Shown one piece after another: positions 9,489-18,499 of a DNA stretch of 64,000 nucleotides. A program made the translations under genes and the position numbers. Position 1 is the first letter of the stretch. Each line of letters starts with the position of its first letter. Under the pieces are notes generated by a model that saw only the letters and a program-made list of their open reading frames with translations, ran no database searches and had not been told where the DNA came from. Source of the DNA: AP-15 sp963772295 (GTDB lineage: Bacteria > Pseudomonadota > Alphaproteobacteria > ATCC43930 > CGMCC-115725); contig CAVYWO010000009.1 of the NCBI GenBank assembly GCA_963772295.1, positions 186,001 through 250,000 on the forward strand, read 5' to 3'.

Positions 9489-12212
9489 TCAGACCCGGCC
9501 GTGGCAATGCTTGAATTTTCGGCCCGAGCCGCAGGGACAGGGAGCGTTGCGCGGGGTTCCGGCCCAAGGCGGGCGGCCGCCGGCGAGGCGCGGCGGCTCG
9601 CCCCGGTCGCGGCCGTCCGAACCACTGGCGCGGCGCGGACCGAGCGGCACTCGGCGACCATCGGTGCCGGTCGCCCGCGCCTCTTGCGCCATCGCCGGCT
9701 CGGGCTCCGCCACGGCCTCCGCGAACACCGGCTGCGCCACCCGCAGCTCGATATGCGAGAGCACCGAGGTGACGTTGCGCCGCAGATGGGTCAACATCGC
9801 CTCGAACAGCTCGAAGGCCTCGCGCTTGTATTCGTTCAACGGATCGCGCTGGGCATAGCCGCGCAAGTAGATGCCTTGGCGCAAATGGTCGAGCGACAGC
9901 AGATGGTCCTTCCAGATCTGGTCCAACAGCTGGAGCAGCAAACTCTTTTCCGCCATTCGCATCAGTTCCGGCCCGCAATTGGCTGATTTTTCGGCCATTT
10001 TGCGATCGGCGGCGGCGGCGATGCGCGCCTCGATCTCGGCTCGACCGACGCCTTCCTCCCGCCCCCATTCGGCGATCGGCAAATCGAGCGCGAGGAGGTT
10101 CAAGCATTCGGCGTGCAGACCGGCCGATTCCCATTGCTCGGGCAGGGCATTCTCGGGGATCGCCTGCGCGACGATTTCCTCGATCGTCTCGTTGCGCATG
10201 TCGGCGATCGTCGCGGCGACGTCGCGGGCGCCCATGATGTCGCGACGTTGCTCGTAGACCACCTTGCGCTGATCGTTCATCACGTCGTCGAATTTTAGGA
10301 GCTGCTTCCTGATCTCGTAATTGCGTGCCTCCACCTTTTGCTGCGCCTTGGCCAGCGCCTTGTTGACCCAAGGGTGGATGATCGCCTCGCCCTCCTGCAG
10401 ACCGAGGCGCCGCAGCATCGCATCCATCCGCTCGGAGCCGAAGATCCGCATCAGATCGTCTTCGAGCGAGACAAAGAACTTGGACGCCCCCGGGTCGCCC
10501 TGGCGGCCGGAGCGGCCGCGCAGCTGATTGTCGATGCGTCGGCTTTCATGCCGCTCGCTGGCGACGATGAACAGGCCGCCGGCGCGCACCACCTCTTCAT
10601 GCGCCGTCTCGATTTCCCGGCGGATGGCCGGTGCTCTGGCCGCGCGCTGCTCGCCATCCTCGATCGCCGCGAGCTCGGTCTTGAGCCGCATTTCGAGATT
10701 GCCGCCGAGCTGAATGTCGGTTCCGCGCCCGGCCATGTTGGTGGCGATCGTCACCCCGTCGGGACGCCCCGCCTGGGCGATGATATGCGCCTCCTGCTCG
10801 TGATAGCGCGCATTCAACACGTTGTGCGGGATCCTCTTCTTTTTGAAGAGCGCGGACAAAGCCTCGGATTTCTCGATGCTCACCGTGCCGACCAGCACCG
10901 GCTGCCGGCGCGCGCGGCATTCCAGCACATGATTGACGATAGCATCGTATTTCTCCCGCGTCGTACGGTAGACCTCGTCATCGGTATCGTCGCGGATGCA
11001 GGGCTCGTTTGTCGGAATCTCGATGACTTCGAGTTTGTAGATGTCGCTGAATTCTTGCAACTCGGTCATCGCCGTGCCGGTCATGCCGGCAAGCTTCGGA
11101 TACAGGCGAAAATAGTTCTGAAAGGTAATCGAGGCGAGTGTCTGATTTTCGTTTTGTACGGTGACGCGTTCCTTGGCTTCGAGCGCCTGGTGCAAGCCTT
11201 CCGAGTAGCGACGGCCTTCCATCATGCGGCCGGTGAATTCGTCGATGATGACGATCTTGTCGTCCTTGACGATGTAGTCGGTATCGCGGGCGAACAGCTT
11301 GTGCGCGCGCAGGGCCTGATTGACGTGGTGGACCAACGAGACGTTGTGGATGTCGTAGAGGGTGCCGGTCGGCATCAGCTGGGCCTTGCGCAACAGTCCC
11401 TCAATTCTTTCGACCCCGGATTCGGTCAGGGTGACCGTGCGATGTTTTTCATCCTTCTCGTAATCGTCTTCTGCGAGCGAGGGGATCAACCCGTCCACCC
11501 GTAGATAAAGCTCGGAGTTGTCCTCGGTCGGCCCGGAGATGATCAGCGGAGTGCGCGCCTCGTCGATCAAAATCGAATCGACCTCGTCGACGATCGCATA
11601 GTGAAACGGCCGATGAACCATTTCCTCGAGCCGGAACTTCATATTGTCGCGCAAATAGTCAAAGCCGAGCTCATTGTTGGTGCCGTAAGTGACGTCGGCC
11701 GCATAGGCCTCCTCGCGCTTGACGTCGTCGAGTTCATGGACGATGCAGCCGACGGAGAGACCGAGAAAACGATAGATCTGGCCCATCCATTCGGCGTCGC
11801 GGCGGGCCAGATAATCGTTGACCGTGACGACATGCACGCCCTTGCCGGCGAGGGCGTTGAGGTAGACGGGCAAGGTCGCGACCAGGGTCTTGCCCTCGCC
11901 GGTTTTCATTTCGGCGATCATGCCGCGATGCAGCACGATGCCGCCCATCAGCTGCACATCGAAATGGCGCTGACCGAGCGTCCGCTTGGCGGCTTCGCGA
12001 ACCGTCGCAAAGGCGTCGATCAGAACGTCGTCGAGCTCGGCGCCGTCGGCCAGCTGTTGCTTTAGCCGCTCGGTGCGGCCGCGCAACTCGTCGTCCGACA
12101 TCAACTCGAGCTGCGGCTCGATCTCGTTGATGGCTGCCACCATCGGCCCGAGGCTTTTCAGGTAGCGGTCGTTGGCGGAGCCGAACAGCCGCCGAGCTAA
12201 GGCGCCAAACAT
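9489..12212 (-). CDS. secA: Protein translocase subunit SecA
   Basis: SecA is the ATPase that pushes unfolded preproteins through the SecYEG channel. The 907-residue length is typical. Visible motifs are Walker A KTGEGKT (residues 103-109), the DEVDSILIDEARTPLIISGP block, the NMAGRGTDIQLGG helicase motif, GRSGRQGDPG, and a C-terminal zinc-binding CPCGSGRKFKHCHG that binds SecB and phospholipid. It is transcribed divergently from argJ across 180 bp, with tRNA-Lys downstream. The gene is complete and undamaged. Confidence 0.98.
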   Translation of the reverse strand: MFGALARRLFGSANDRYLKSLGPMVAAINEIEPQLELMSDDELRGRTERLKQQLADGAELDDVLIDAFATVREAAKRTLGQRHFDVQLMGGIVLHRGMIAEMKTGEGKTLVATLPVYLNALAGKGVHVVTVNDYLARRDAEWMGQIYRFLGLSVGCIVHELDDVKREEAYAADVTYGTNNELGFDYLRDNMKFRLEEMVHRPFHYAIVDEVDSILIDEARTPLIISGPTEDNSELYLRVDGLIPSLAEDDYEKDEKHRTVTLTESGVERIEGLLRKAQLMPTGTLYDIHNVSLVHHVNQALRAHKLFARDTDYIVKDDKIVIIDEFTGRMMEGRRYSEGLHQALEAKERVTVQNENQTLASITFQNYFRLYPKLAGMTGTAMTELQEFSDIYKLEVIEIPTNEPCIRDDTDDEVYRTTREKYDAIVNHVLECRARRQPVLVGTVSIEKSEALSALFKKKRIPHNVLNARYHEQEAHIIAQAGRPDGVTIATNMAGRGTDIQLGGNLEMRLKTELAAIEDGEQRAARAPAIRREIETAHEEVVRAGGLFIVASERHESRRIDNQLRGRSGRQGDPGASKFFVSLEDDLMRIFGSERMDAMLRRLGLQEGEAIIHPWVNKALAKAQQKVEARNYEIRKQLLKFDDVMNDQRKVVYEQRRDIMGARDVAATIADMRNETIEEIVAQAIPENALPEQWESAGLHAECLNLLALDLPIAEWGREEGVGRAEIEARIAAAADRKMAEKSANCGPELMRMAEKSLLLQLLDQIWKDHLLSLDHLRQGIYLRGYAQRDPLNEYKREAFELFEAMLTHLRRNVTSVLSHIELRVAQPVFAEAVAEPEPAMAQEARATGTDGRRVPLGPRRASGSDGRDRGEPPRLAGGRPPWAGTPRNAPCPCGSGRKFKHCHGRV

Positions 12213-12392
12213 GGGACCCTCGGCAAGTGGATCGGGAAGGCAAGATCTGTCCGCCCGGCGACACGGGACAGATAGGCGGGCAGAGGAAGCCTGTCAATTC
12301 GGCCGTGCTGCGCCAAGCCCAGCCGTTTGCTTGTCTGGCTCCGGCCGATGTGCATGATGTGGGCGATCGGCCAACCAAACGAAAGGATCGTG

Positions 12393-13622
12393 ATGGCTGC
12401 GGTCTCCCCGCTCGCCCCGGCGCGATTTCCCGAGCTGCGGCCGATCGCCGGCGTGCGGCTCGCCGCCTTGGCCTGCGGCATCCGCTACCAGGGACGCGAT
12501 GACCTGATGCTCGCCGAGTTGGCGCCCGACAGCGCCGTCGCCGGCGTCTTCACCCGCTCGCTGACCGCCGGCGCGCCAGTGCTGTGGTGCCGCGAGTGCC
12601 TCAAGGGAGGCACGATCCGGGGGATCGTCGTCAACTCGGGCAATTCGAACACGTTCACCGGGCGCGCCGGCCGGGAGATCGTCGAGCAGACGGCGGCGAC
12701 GGCCGCGCGCCTCCTCGGCTGCGCCCGAAGCCAGATCTTTGTCGCCTCAACCGGGGTCATCGGCGAGCCGCCGCCGGGCGAGCGGATCGTCGCGGCATTG
12801 CCGCAGCTGATCCCGTTGCTCTCGGCCAATGGCTGGGAGCCGGCGGCGCGCGCGATCCTAACCACCGACACTTTCCCCAAAGGCGCCGCCGCGACTGCCG
12901 CGATCGACGGCGTCCCCGTCCGCCTCAACGGCTTCGCCAAGGGGTCCGGCATGATCGCACCGAACATGGCGACGATGCTCGCCTATCTCTTTACCGATGC
13001 GGCCCTGCCGCAAGCGGTGCTGCAGCCGCTTTTGGCCGCCGCGACCGATCGGTCCTTCAACGCGATCACGGTGGATGGCGACACCTCGACAAGCGATACC
13101 GTTTTGCTTTGCGCCACCGGTCAGGCAGGCCACCGGCCGGTGACCCGTCCGCGAGATCCGCGGCTCGCCGATTTCCGTCAGGCGCTCGACCGGCTAACCG
13201 GCGATCTCGCGCAACAAATCGTCCGCGACGGCGAGGGTGCGCAGAAGTTCGTCACCATCAGGGTGACCGGCGCCGGGACACCGCTGGCCGCGCGCCGCAT
13301 CGGCCTCGCCATCGGCAATTCGCCGCTGGTCAAGACCGCGCTCGCCGCCGGCGACCCCAATTGGGGCCGCATCGTGGCGGCGGTCGGCAGGGCCGGCGAG
13401 CAGGTCGACCCCGGACGGCTGTCGATTGCGATCGGCGGGATCGAGATCGCGGCGCGCAGCGGGCCGGTGCCGGGATATGACGAGAGGCCGGTCACCGCAC
13501 ATCTGCGGGGCCCCGAGATCGAGATTGCCGTCGATGTCGGTGTCGGCAACGGCCAAGCCACGGTATGGACGTGCGATCTGACCCACGCTTATATCGACAT
13601 CAATGCCGGCTATCGCAGCTGA
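12393..13622 (+). CDS. argJ: Bifunctional ornithine acetyltransferase / N-acetylglutamate synthase
   Basis: ArgJ transfers acetyl from N-acetylornithine to glutamate, recycling acetyl groups in arginine synthesis, and in bifunctional forms also makes N-acetylglutamate from acetyl-CoA. It is an Ntn-type enzyme that cleaves itself. The motif GSGMIAPNMATML places the break between Ala193 and Thr194, with Thr194 as nucleophile. GIVVNSGNSNTFTG and GDPNWGRIVAAVGRAGE are further signatures. The start at 12393 follows GAAAGGA and gives 409 residues; earlier in-frame ATGs give an unlikely Met/Trp-rich extension. It overlaps the mutT start by 20 bp, implying one operon. Confidence 0.96.
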   Translation: MAAVSPLAPARFPELRPIAGVRLAALACGIRYQGRDDLMLAELAPDSAVAGVFTRSLTAGAPVLWCRECLKGGTIRGIVVNSGNSNTFTGRAGREIVEQTAATAARLLGCARSQIFVASTGVIGEPPPGERIVAALPQLIPLLSANGWEPAARAILTTDTFPKGAAATAAIDGVPVRLNGFAKGSGMIAPNMATMLAYLFTDAALPQAVLQPLLAAATDRSFNAITVDGDTSTSDTVLLCATGQAGHRPVTRPRDPRLADFRQALDRLTGDLAQQIVRDGEGAQKFVTIRVTGAGTPLAARRIGLAIGNSPLVKTALAAGDPNWGRIVAAVGRAGEQVDPGRLSIAIGGIEIAARSGPVPGYDERPVTAHLRGPEIEIAVDVGVGNGQATVWTCDLTHAYIDINAGYRS

Positions 13623-14091
13623 GCCGGCGCCAGGCCTCGTCATCGTCGCCGCCGCCGTACTCGTCGATGCCGATGGCCGCGTCCTGCTGGCCCAGCGCCC
13701 GGCCGGCAAGTCGATGGCCGGTCTCTGGGAGTTTCCCGGCGGCAAGGTCGGCGCGGGAGAGACGCCCGAGGCGGCGCTGATCCGCGAACTCGCCGAGGAG
13801 CTTGGGATCGAGGTTCGGGCCGGCAGCCTTACCCCGCTCACCTTCGCCTCGCACTCGTATCCCGGCTTTCATCTGCTGATGCCGCTCTATCTCTGCCGGG
13901 AATGGTCGCGAACCCCGATGCCGCGGGAGGGACAGAGGCTCGCCTGGGTGTGGGTGGCCGATCTGTCGGAATACCCGATGCTTCCAGCCGACCAGCCCTT
14001 GGTCGCGCGGCTCCGCGAGACATTCGGATTTTCTGCTCCTGGCTCAACAGTCTCCTTCGCTGGACGGCGGGGTCCGATCGCCGGCCGATAG
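13603..14091 (+). CDS. mutT: Nudix hydrolase, MutT-type 8-oxo-dGTP diphosphatase
   Basis: This 162-residue Nudix enzyme has the complete box G47-x5-E53-x7-R61-E62-L63-x-E65-E66-x-G68, and the surrounding QRPAGKSMAGLWEFPGGK is characteristic of MutT pyrophosphohydrolases that clear oxidised dGTP. It starts inside the end of argJ, so translation is probably coupled. Its 3' end overlaps the convergent methyltransferase gene by 48 bp, and the last 25 residues are therefore probably variable. Confidence 0.9.
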   Translation: MPAIAAEPAPGLVIVAAAVLVDADGRVLLAQRPAGKSMAGLWEFPGGKVGAGETPEAALIRELAEELGIEVRAGSLTPLTFASHSYPGFHLLMPLYLCREWSRTPMPREGQRLAWVWVADLSEYPMLPADQPLVARLRETFGFSAPGSTVSFAGRRGPIAGR

Positions 14092-14976
14092 CTCGACCGT
14101 GCCGAGCGCGTCGGCGAGGCGACGCGCGGCGCTGCCGCGGCGCAAAGGCCTTGGTTGGCTCGCGTCGGGTGCCCAACCCGTCAAACACAGAATTTCGAAG
14201 GTGGCGGGAATGCGCCCGTCGGAGAGGCGGTAGCGTTCGGCATAGAGTGCCGCGGCGCGAGCCAGCGTGCTCCGCCGCAACGACGTGCGTCGTCGCGCCG
14301 ACAGCGCGTTCGTTTCTCCCATACCGCGCAGATCGTGTAGCAACGCAAACATATCCCTGTAGGCAACGACGATCTTCTCGGCATCGGCGACCGGCATCGC
14401 AAACCCGGCGCGCTGCATGAGCGCCGCGACATCGGCCAGCGCGGCGGTGGGTGACACGCGCGGGCTTGCCCCTCCCTCTTCGGCCAGCTCGGCCTCCAGC
14501 AGCACGGCCCGCAATTCGCAGAGGGTGTCGCCCCCGAGCATGGCGGCAAGAAGCAGCCCATCCGGCTTCAAACTGCGGCGCAGTTGAACGAGGGCGCCGG
14601 GCAAATCGGCCACCCAATGAAACGCGAGGGCGCTGACGGCGAGATCGAAGCTGCCGCTCCCAAACGGCACGAGTTCGGGATCGACCGCAACTCGCATGCC
14701 CCGGTGGCGATGCAAAAGGGCGACGCATGGATCGGCGGCGACCACCCGCTCGGTTCCAGGCCTCGCTTCGAGCGCGCGGGACAGCGCGCCGGTATACGCG
14801 CCGAGATCAAGGACGACGCGAAATCGTCGGCGAATGTCGCCGAGCCGGTCGATCAGCCGGTCGGCGGCGATGGCATGCAGAAAATCGACGCACCCGACGC
14901 GCGCCGCGCGCTCGCGATGCAGCCGCCACGCCCGACGGTCGAACAGCGCCGCCGGTTCCGTCTGGATGCGGGCCAT
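14044..14976 (-). CDS. SAM-dependent methyltransferase, BioC / NDUFAF5-like
   Basis: This is a class I methyltransferase of 310 residues. Motif I is VVLDLGAYTGALSRAL, with the second Gly position altered to Tyr, and the acidic loop is VVAADPC. The LAFHWVADLPGALVQLRRSL block is typical of the BioC-like group that includes the mitochondrial complex I factor NDUFAF5, which in alphaproteobacteria is commonly placed next to comF as here. It may act on a complex I subunit or on malonyl-ACP; sequence does not decide. The start at 14976 follows the family pattern; it is divergent from comF. Confidence 0.8.
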   Translation of the reverse strand: MARIQTEPAALFDRRAWRLHRERAARVGCVDFLHAIAADRLIDRLGDIRRRFRVVLDLGAYTGALSRALEARPGTERVVAADPCVALLHRHRGMRVAVDPELVPFGSGSFDLAVSALAFHWVADLPGALVQLRRSLKPDGLLLAAMLGGDTLCELRAVLLEAELAEEGGASPRVSPTAALADVAALMQRAGFAMPVADAEKIVVAYRDMFALLHDLRGMGETNALSARRRTSLRRSTLARAAALYAERYRLSDGRIPATFEILCLTGWAPDASQPRPLRRGSAARRLADALGTVELSAGDRTPPSSEGDC

Positions 14977-15036
14977 CGGGGCCTGTGCTGCGGTCGATGA
15001 TTGACCAAACGCCCTCCGCGCAGATGATGTATCGCG

Positions 15037-15792
15037 ATGGCGGATTCGACAATCCTCTTTGGCAAGGCGGTCCGGCGCCTCGGGCGTGCGATCTTGGACA
15101 ACGTGCTGCCGCCGCGTTGCTTGGCGTGCGGCGCGATCGTCGAAACGCCGCAGACATTGTGCGCTGCGTGCTGGCGCGTGATCACATTCTTTGCACAGCC
15201 CTGGTGCGTTGTTTGCGGCCTGCCGTTTCCACATCCCCAGGGCGCGGACGCGGTGTGCGCGGAGTGCGCTCGCGAAACTCGGTCTTGGGACCGGGCGCGC
15301 GCCGTGCTGCGCTACGACAAGAACAGCCGGCATCTCGTCCTGGCGCTCAAGCACGGCGATCGCACGTATCTGGCGGCGGCGTTCGGGCGCTGGATGCACC
15401 GCGCAGGCGGCGAAGTGTTGAACGGCGCCGATCTTCTGATACCGGTGCCGCTGCATTGGACTCGCCTGTTCCGGCGGCGCTACAATCAAGCGGCGTTATT
15501 GGTCCATGCGATCGCGTCAGCTGGTGGTCCGCCGGTTGCGGTGGACTGGCTGGTCCGGCGGCGGCGGACCCCGCCGCAAGGTCGGCTCGGGGCGGCGGCG
15601 CGCAGCCGCAACGTTGAGGCCGCCTTCGTGATGCGAGCCGGCCGCAGCGTCGCCGGCAAGCGGGTGGTGATCGTCGACGATGTGATGACGAGCGGAGCAA
15701 CCGTGGAGGAGTGCGCCCGGGTGTTGCGGCGCGCCGGGGCCAAGTCGATCGGTGCCTTGACCCTGGCACGGGCGCTGAGGTCGGGCGGATAA
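15037..15792 (+). CDS. comF: ComF family protein (phosphoribosyltransferase-like)
   Basis: This is a 251-residue ComF-type protein, a family linked to DNA uptake and processing. The N-terminal zinc finger is formed by CLACG, LCAACW, WCVVCGLPF and CAECA. The C-terminal phosphoribosyltransferase fold has the PRPP-loop signature RVVIVDDVMTSGAT. It begins 60 bp from the divergent methyltransferase and is followed at 44 bp by grxC, likely in one transcript. Confidence 0.92.
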   Translation: MADSTILFGKAVRRLGRAILDNVLPPRCLACGAIVETPQTLCAACWRVITFFAQPWCVVCGLPFPHPQGADAVCAECARETRSWDRARAVLRYDKNSRHLVLALKHGDRTYLAAAFGRWMHRAGGEVLNGADLLIPVPLHWTRLFRRRYNQAALLVHAIASAGGPPVAVDWLVRRRRTPPQGRLGAAARSRNVEAAFVMRAGRSVAGKRVVIVDDVMTSGATVEECARVLRRAGAKSIGALTLARALRSGG

Positions 15793-15835
15793 CTCTTTGC
15801 TTGGTTGGATGCGCGCAATCGAGGTGGCGCAGGCG

Positions 15836-16099
15836 ATGGCCCAGGTCGAAGTTTACATCACAAAGTGGTGTCCCTATTGTGGGCGTGCCCGAACGCTGTT
15901 GCGGCGCAAGGGCGTCAGCTTTGTCGAGATCGACATCGATGAAGAGCCAGGCCGGCGAGCGGAAATGATCCGGCGCGCCCGAGGGCGCACTTCGGTGCCG
16001 CAAATTTTTATCGATGGCCAGCATATCGGCGGGTCCGACGATCTCGTCGCGCTCGATCGTGCGGGCGGGCTCGACGCAAAGCTTGGAGCGGCGAGATGA
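15836..16099 (+). CDS. grxC: Glutaredoxin 3
   Basis: This 87-residue glutaredoxin reduces disulfides using glutathione. The redox site CPYC is at residues 12-15, and the glutathione-binding TSVPQIFIDG and GGSDDL motifs follow. The start at 15836 was chosen because it gives the family's usual length and follows GAGG at 15821-15824; an ATG at 15809 in the same frame would add 9 residues. The end overlaps the next start by 4 bp. Confidence 0.95.
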   Translation: MAQVEVYITKWCPYCGRARTLLRRKGVSFVEIDIDEEPGRRAEMIRRARGRTSVPQIFIDGQHIGGSDDLVALDRAGGLDAKLGAAR

Positions 16100-16974
16100 C
16101 CGGCAGCTTCACCGTCGCCTGCATTCAGTTCACGGCGGCGCGCGATTATGAACGAAACATAAACGTGGTTTCGGACCTTGTTCGACGGGCGCGCGACGCC
16201 GGCGCGGATTTCGTTCTGACGCCGGAGAACACCGGTCTGATTGAGCCGAACGGCCGGCTTCGGCGCGAAAAGGCACGCGACGAAGCAAGCCATCCGGCCC
16301 TCGCGGCATTGCGCGAGGTCGCGCGGGAAACCGGAATCTGGTTGCTCATCGGCTCTCTCGCCGTCGACATCTCGGGCGAGCCCGGCACGCCGAGCAGCGA
16401 ACGACGGCTCGCCAACCGTTCGTACCTTATCGATGCCGAGGGCGGCATCGTCGCGTCCTACGATAAAATCCATATGTTCGACGTCGATCTCGCCAGTGGT
16501 GAGAGCTATCGCGAGAGCAACGCGTTCCGGCCGGGGCGCCGAGCGGTTCAGGCACCGACCCCGTGGGGTGTCCTGGGCATGACCATCTGTTACGATCTGC
16601 GGTTTCCGCAATTGTACCGCGTTCTCGCCCGGAGTGGCGCCGACTACATCGCGATCCCGTCGGCTTTTACGGTCCCGACTGGCAAGGCGCATTGGCACGT
16701 GCTGCTGCGGGCGAGGGCGATCGAAAACGGTTGCTTCATCTTCGCGCCGGCGCAATGGGGCGAGCACGCCGGGGGCCGGCGGACCTTCGGCTCATCGCTT
16801 ATCGTCGATCCGTGGGGCGAAGTGCTCGCCGATGCGGGCGAAGGCGTCGGCATCGCGAGCGCCCGGATCGATCCGACGCGAATTATCGAGGCGCGGCGGA
16901 TGGTCCCCTCGCTCGCCCACGACCGGCCATTCGCCGATCCCGAGCCGGCCGGTCGCGCGCCGCGCTTGGGTTAG
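16096..16974 (+). CDS. Nitrilase-superfamily amidase (Nit1-like, deaminated glutathione amidase)
   Basis: This 292-residue carbon-nitrogen hydrolase has the catalytic triad Glu44 (TPENTG), Lys124 (YDKIHMFD) and Cys165 (TICYDLRFPQLYR). The YDKIHMFD and DLRFPQLYR blocks are characteristic of the Nit1/Nit2 branch, whose known role is hydrolysis of deaminated glutathione, a metabolite-repair step. Its 4-bp overlap with grxC and the adjoining DUF1178 gene form a recurring alphaproteobacterial cluster. Confidence 0.9.
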   Translation: MTGSFTVACIQFTAARDYERNINVVSDLVRRARDAGADFVLTPENTGLIEPNGRLRREKARDEASHPALAALREVARETGIWLLIGSLAVDISGEPGTPSSERRLANRSYLIDAEGGIVASYDKIHMFDVDLASGESYRESNAFRPGRRAVQAPTPWGVLGMTICYDLRFPQLYRVLARSGADYIAIPSAFTVPTGKAHWHVLLRARAIENGCFIFAPAQWGEHAGGRRTFGSSLIVDPWGEVLADAGEGVGIASARIDPTRIIEARRMVPSLAHDRPFADPEPAGRAPRLG

Positions 16975-17219
16975 TTCGCCCGCGCCGTGCGATCCGCCGT
17001 GCCGCGCTCGGAATGCGGGTCCACCCATTCTCGACCCGCGTCGGGGAAAGATGTGACCGCCTCCGGATCCAAGGCGTAGCGTGTTGATCGAACACGCCTA
17101 ACTTTTCGTTCATGGACGCGTGGAGGAGTGGCGGCCGTCGCCGGCAAGTCCCCGTCCTCGGCGAGAATTGCCATATTCGGCGATAACGGTGTAAGACTAC
17201 CTGCGAGGAGAGCATTTCG
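16975..17219. other. Intergenic, nothing identified
   Basis: This 245-bp gap between the amidase and DUF1178 genes holds no convincing open frame, hairpin or promoter. The upstream edge of DUF1178 has a GAGGAG-like ribosome-binding site at about 17206-17211. Confidence 0.5.
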
Positions 17220-17633
17220 ATGATCCTGTTTGCGCTGCGTTGCGCGCACGGCCATGAGTTCGAAGGGTGGTTCCGTGACAGCATCGGGTTCGAGGCGCAA
17301 CAGAACGCGGCCGAAATCGCCTGCCCCCATTGTGGCGACACCGCGGTGGAAAAGGCGGTGATGGCGCCGCGGCTCGGCCGCTCGCGCGAGGCAACGCCCG
17401 CTGCAGTCGCGCGGGCCGAGATGCGTAAGGTATTGACTCACTTGCGCCGGCAGATCGAGACGCATTGCGATTATGTCGGCGGCCGCTTCGCCGAGGAGGC
17501 TAGGCGCATCCATTACGGCGAGACGGACCCGCGCGGCATATACGGGGAGGCGAGCAACGAAGAATCGCGTGCCCTCGCTGACGAGGGTATCAGCTTCGGT
17601 CAGATTCCGTGGATTCCGTACACCGACGGTTGA
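17220..17633 (+). CDS. DUF1178 family protein
   Basis: This 137-residue protein belongs to a conserved alphaproteobacterial family of unknown function. It starts MILFALRCAHGHEFEGWF and has a second Cys pair in CPHCGDTAVEKAVMAPRL, suggesting a small zinc ribbon. The tail contains the family's ARRIHYGETDPRGIYGEAS and ending GIPWIPYT-like IPWIPYTDG. The gene regularly follows the Nit-family amidase. Its last 34 bp overlap the convergent ubiG gene. Confidence 0.9.
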   Translation: MILFALRCAHGHEFEGWFRDSIGFEAQQNAAEIACPHCGDTAVEKAVMAPRLGRSREATPAAVARAEMRKVLTHLRRQIETHCDYVGGRFAEEARRIHYGETDPRGIYGEASNEESRALADEGISFGQIPWIPYTDG

Positions 17634-18415
17634 GGTTGGCGCAGCGGCCGCTCACGCCCCACCGCCATGGCGAGGTAGTTGACCGCCAGATCCTCGGAGA
17701 TCCGCCACTCCCCGGTCCGCGGATCAAGGCTGATCCCGGCGAGCTTGGTCACGCGTAAGCCATGGCGTCGCAGGTCGAGGACGAGTTCCGAAGGGCGCAC
17801 AAACTTACGCCAATCATGGGTACCCCGCGGCAGCCAACCGAGGAGGTGCTCAGCCGCGACGATTGCCAGAACAAACGATTTCGCGGTCCGGCTCAAGGTA
17901 GCCGCGATAAATGCCCCGCAAGGCCGTATCACTCTGCCGAGCGCCTGGTAGAAGAGATCCCGATCAGCAAGGTGTTCGATCAGTTCGAGCGCGACTACGG
18001 CGTCAAACTGCTCGCGTTCTGCGGCGAGTGATTCGACGGCGGCGATGCGGTATTCGATTTGCAGGCCCGCGGCTTCGCCGTGGGCCCGCGCGGCTGCGAC
18101 CGCCTCGGCACTCGCGTCAATGCCCGTCACGGTGAAGCCAAGGCGCGCCATCGCCTCGGCAACGAGCCCGCCGCCGCAGCCGATGTCGAGCAGGGTCAGC
18201 CCGGTGAATGGCCGCAGCGCGGCGCGATCTCGCGCGAAGTGGGCCATTAGCTGCGACCGGATAAACGCGAGACGAGCCGGATTGAACCGGTGCAGTGCCT
18301 GAAAACTGCCGTGGGCGTCCCACCAAGCATCGGCCCGCGCGGCGAACCGGTCGACCTCTTCGGCGTCGACGCTGGCGTTTGTCGGACGCCCGGCTTCGAT
18401 CCCGCCGAGCATCAT
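17600..18415 (-). CDS. ubiG: Bifunctional 3-demethylubiquinol O-methyltransferase / polyprenyldihydroxybenzoate methyltransferase
   Basis: UbiG performs both O-methylations in ubiquinone synthesis. Motif I LLDIGCGGG is at residues 75-83, and the family block HRFNPARLAFIR, FDAVVALELIEHLAD and GTHDWRKFVRPSEL are all present. The product is 271 residues from the ATG at 18415 (a second ATG follows at 18412); the longer frame extending to 18757 is antisense to lysC and was not used. It is divergent from lysC by 84 bp. The C-terminal tail overlaps the end of DUF1178 tail to tail. Confidence 0.95.
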   Translation of the reverse strand: MMLGGIEAGRPTNASVDAEEVDRFAARADAWWDAHGSFQALHRFNPARLAFIRSQLMAHFARDRAALRPFTGLTLLDIGCGGGLVAEAMARLGFTVTGIDASAEAVAAARAHGEAAGLQIEYRIAAVESLAAEREQFDAVVALELIEHLADRDLFYQALGRVIRPCGAFIAATLSRTAKSFVLAIVAAEHLLGWLPRGTHDWRKFVRPSELVLDLRRHGLRVTKLAGISLDPRTGEWRISEDLAVNYLAMAVGRERPLRQPQPSVYGIHGI

Positions 18416-18499
18416 GATATCCTGTGGTCGAATAGCAGATATTCGACGATCTGGTAAAAGTTTTTCTGGGCAATCGCAGCCATAGGTCTTGGGCAGGAA

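Noticed and set aside
10338..11504. 388-codon plus-strand frame inside secA
   Set aside because: Antisense shadow of a certain gene, with no recognisable domain.
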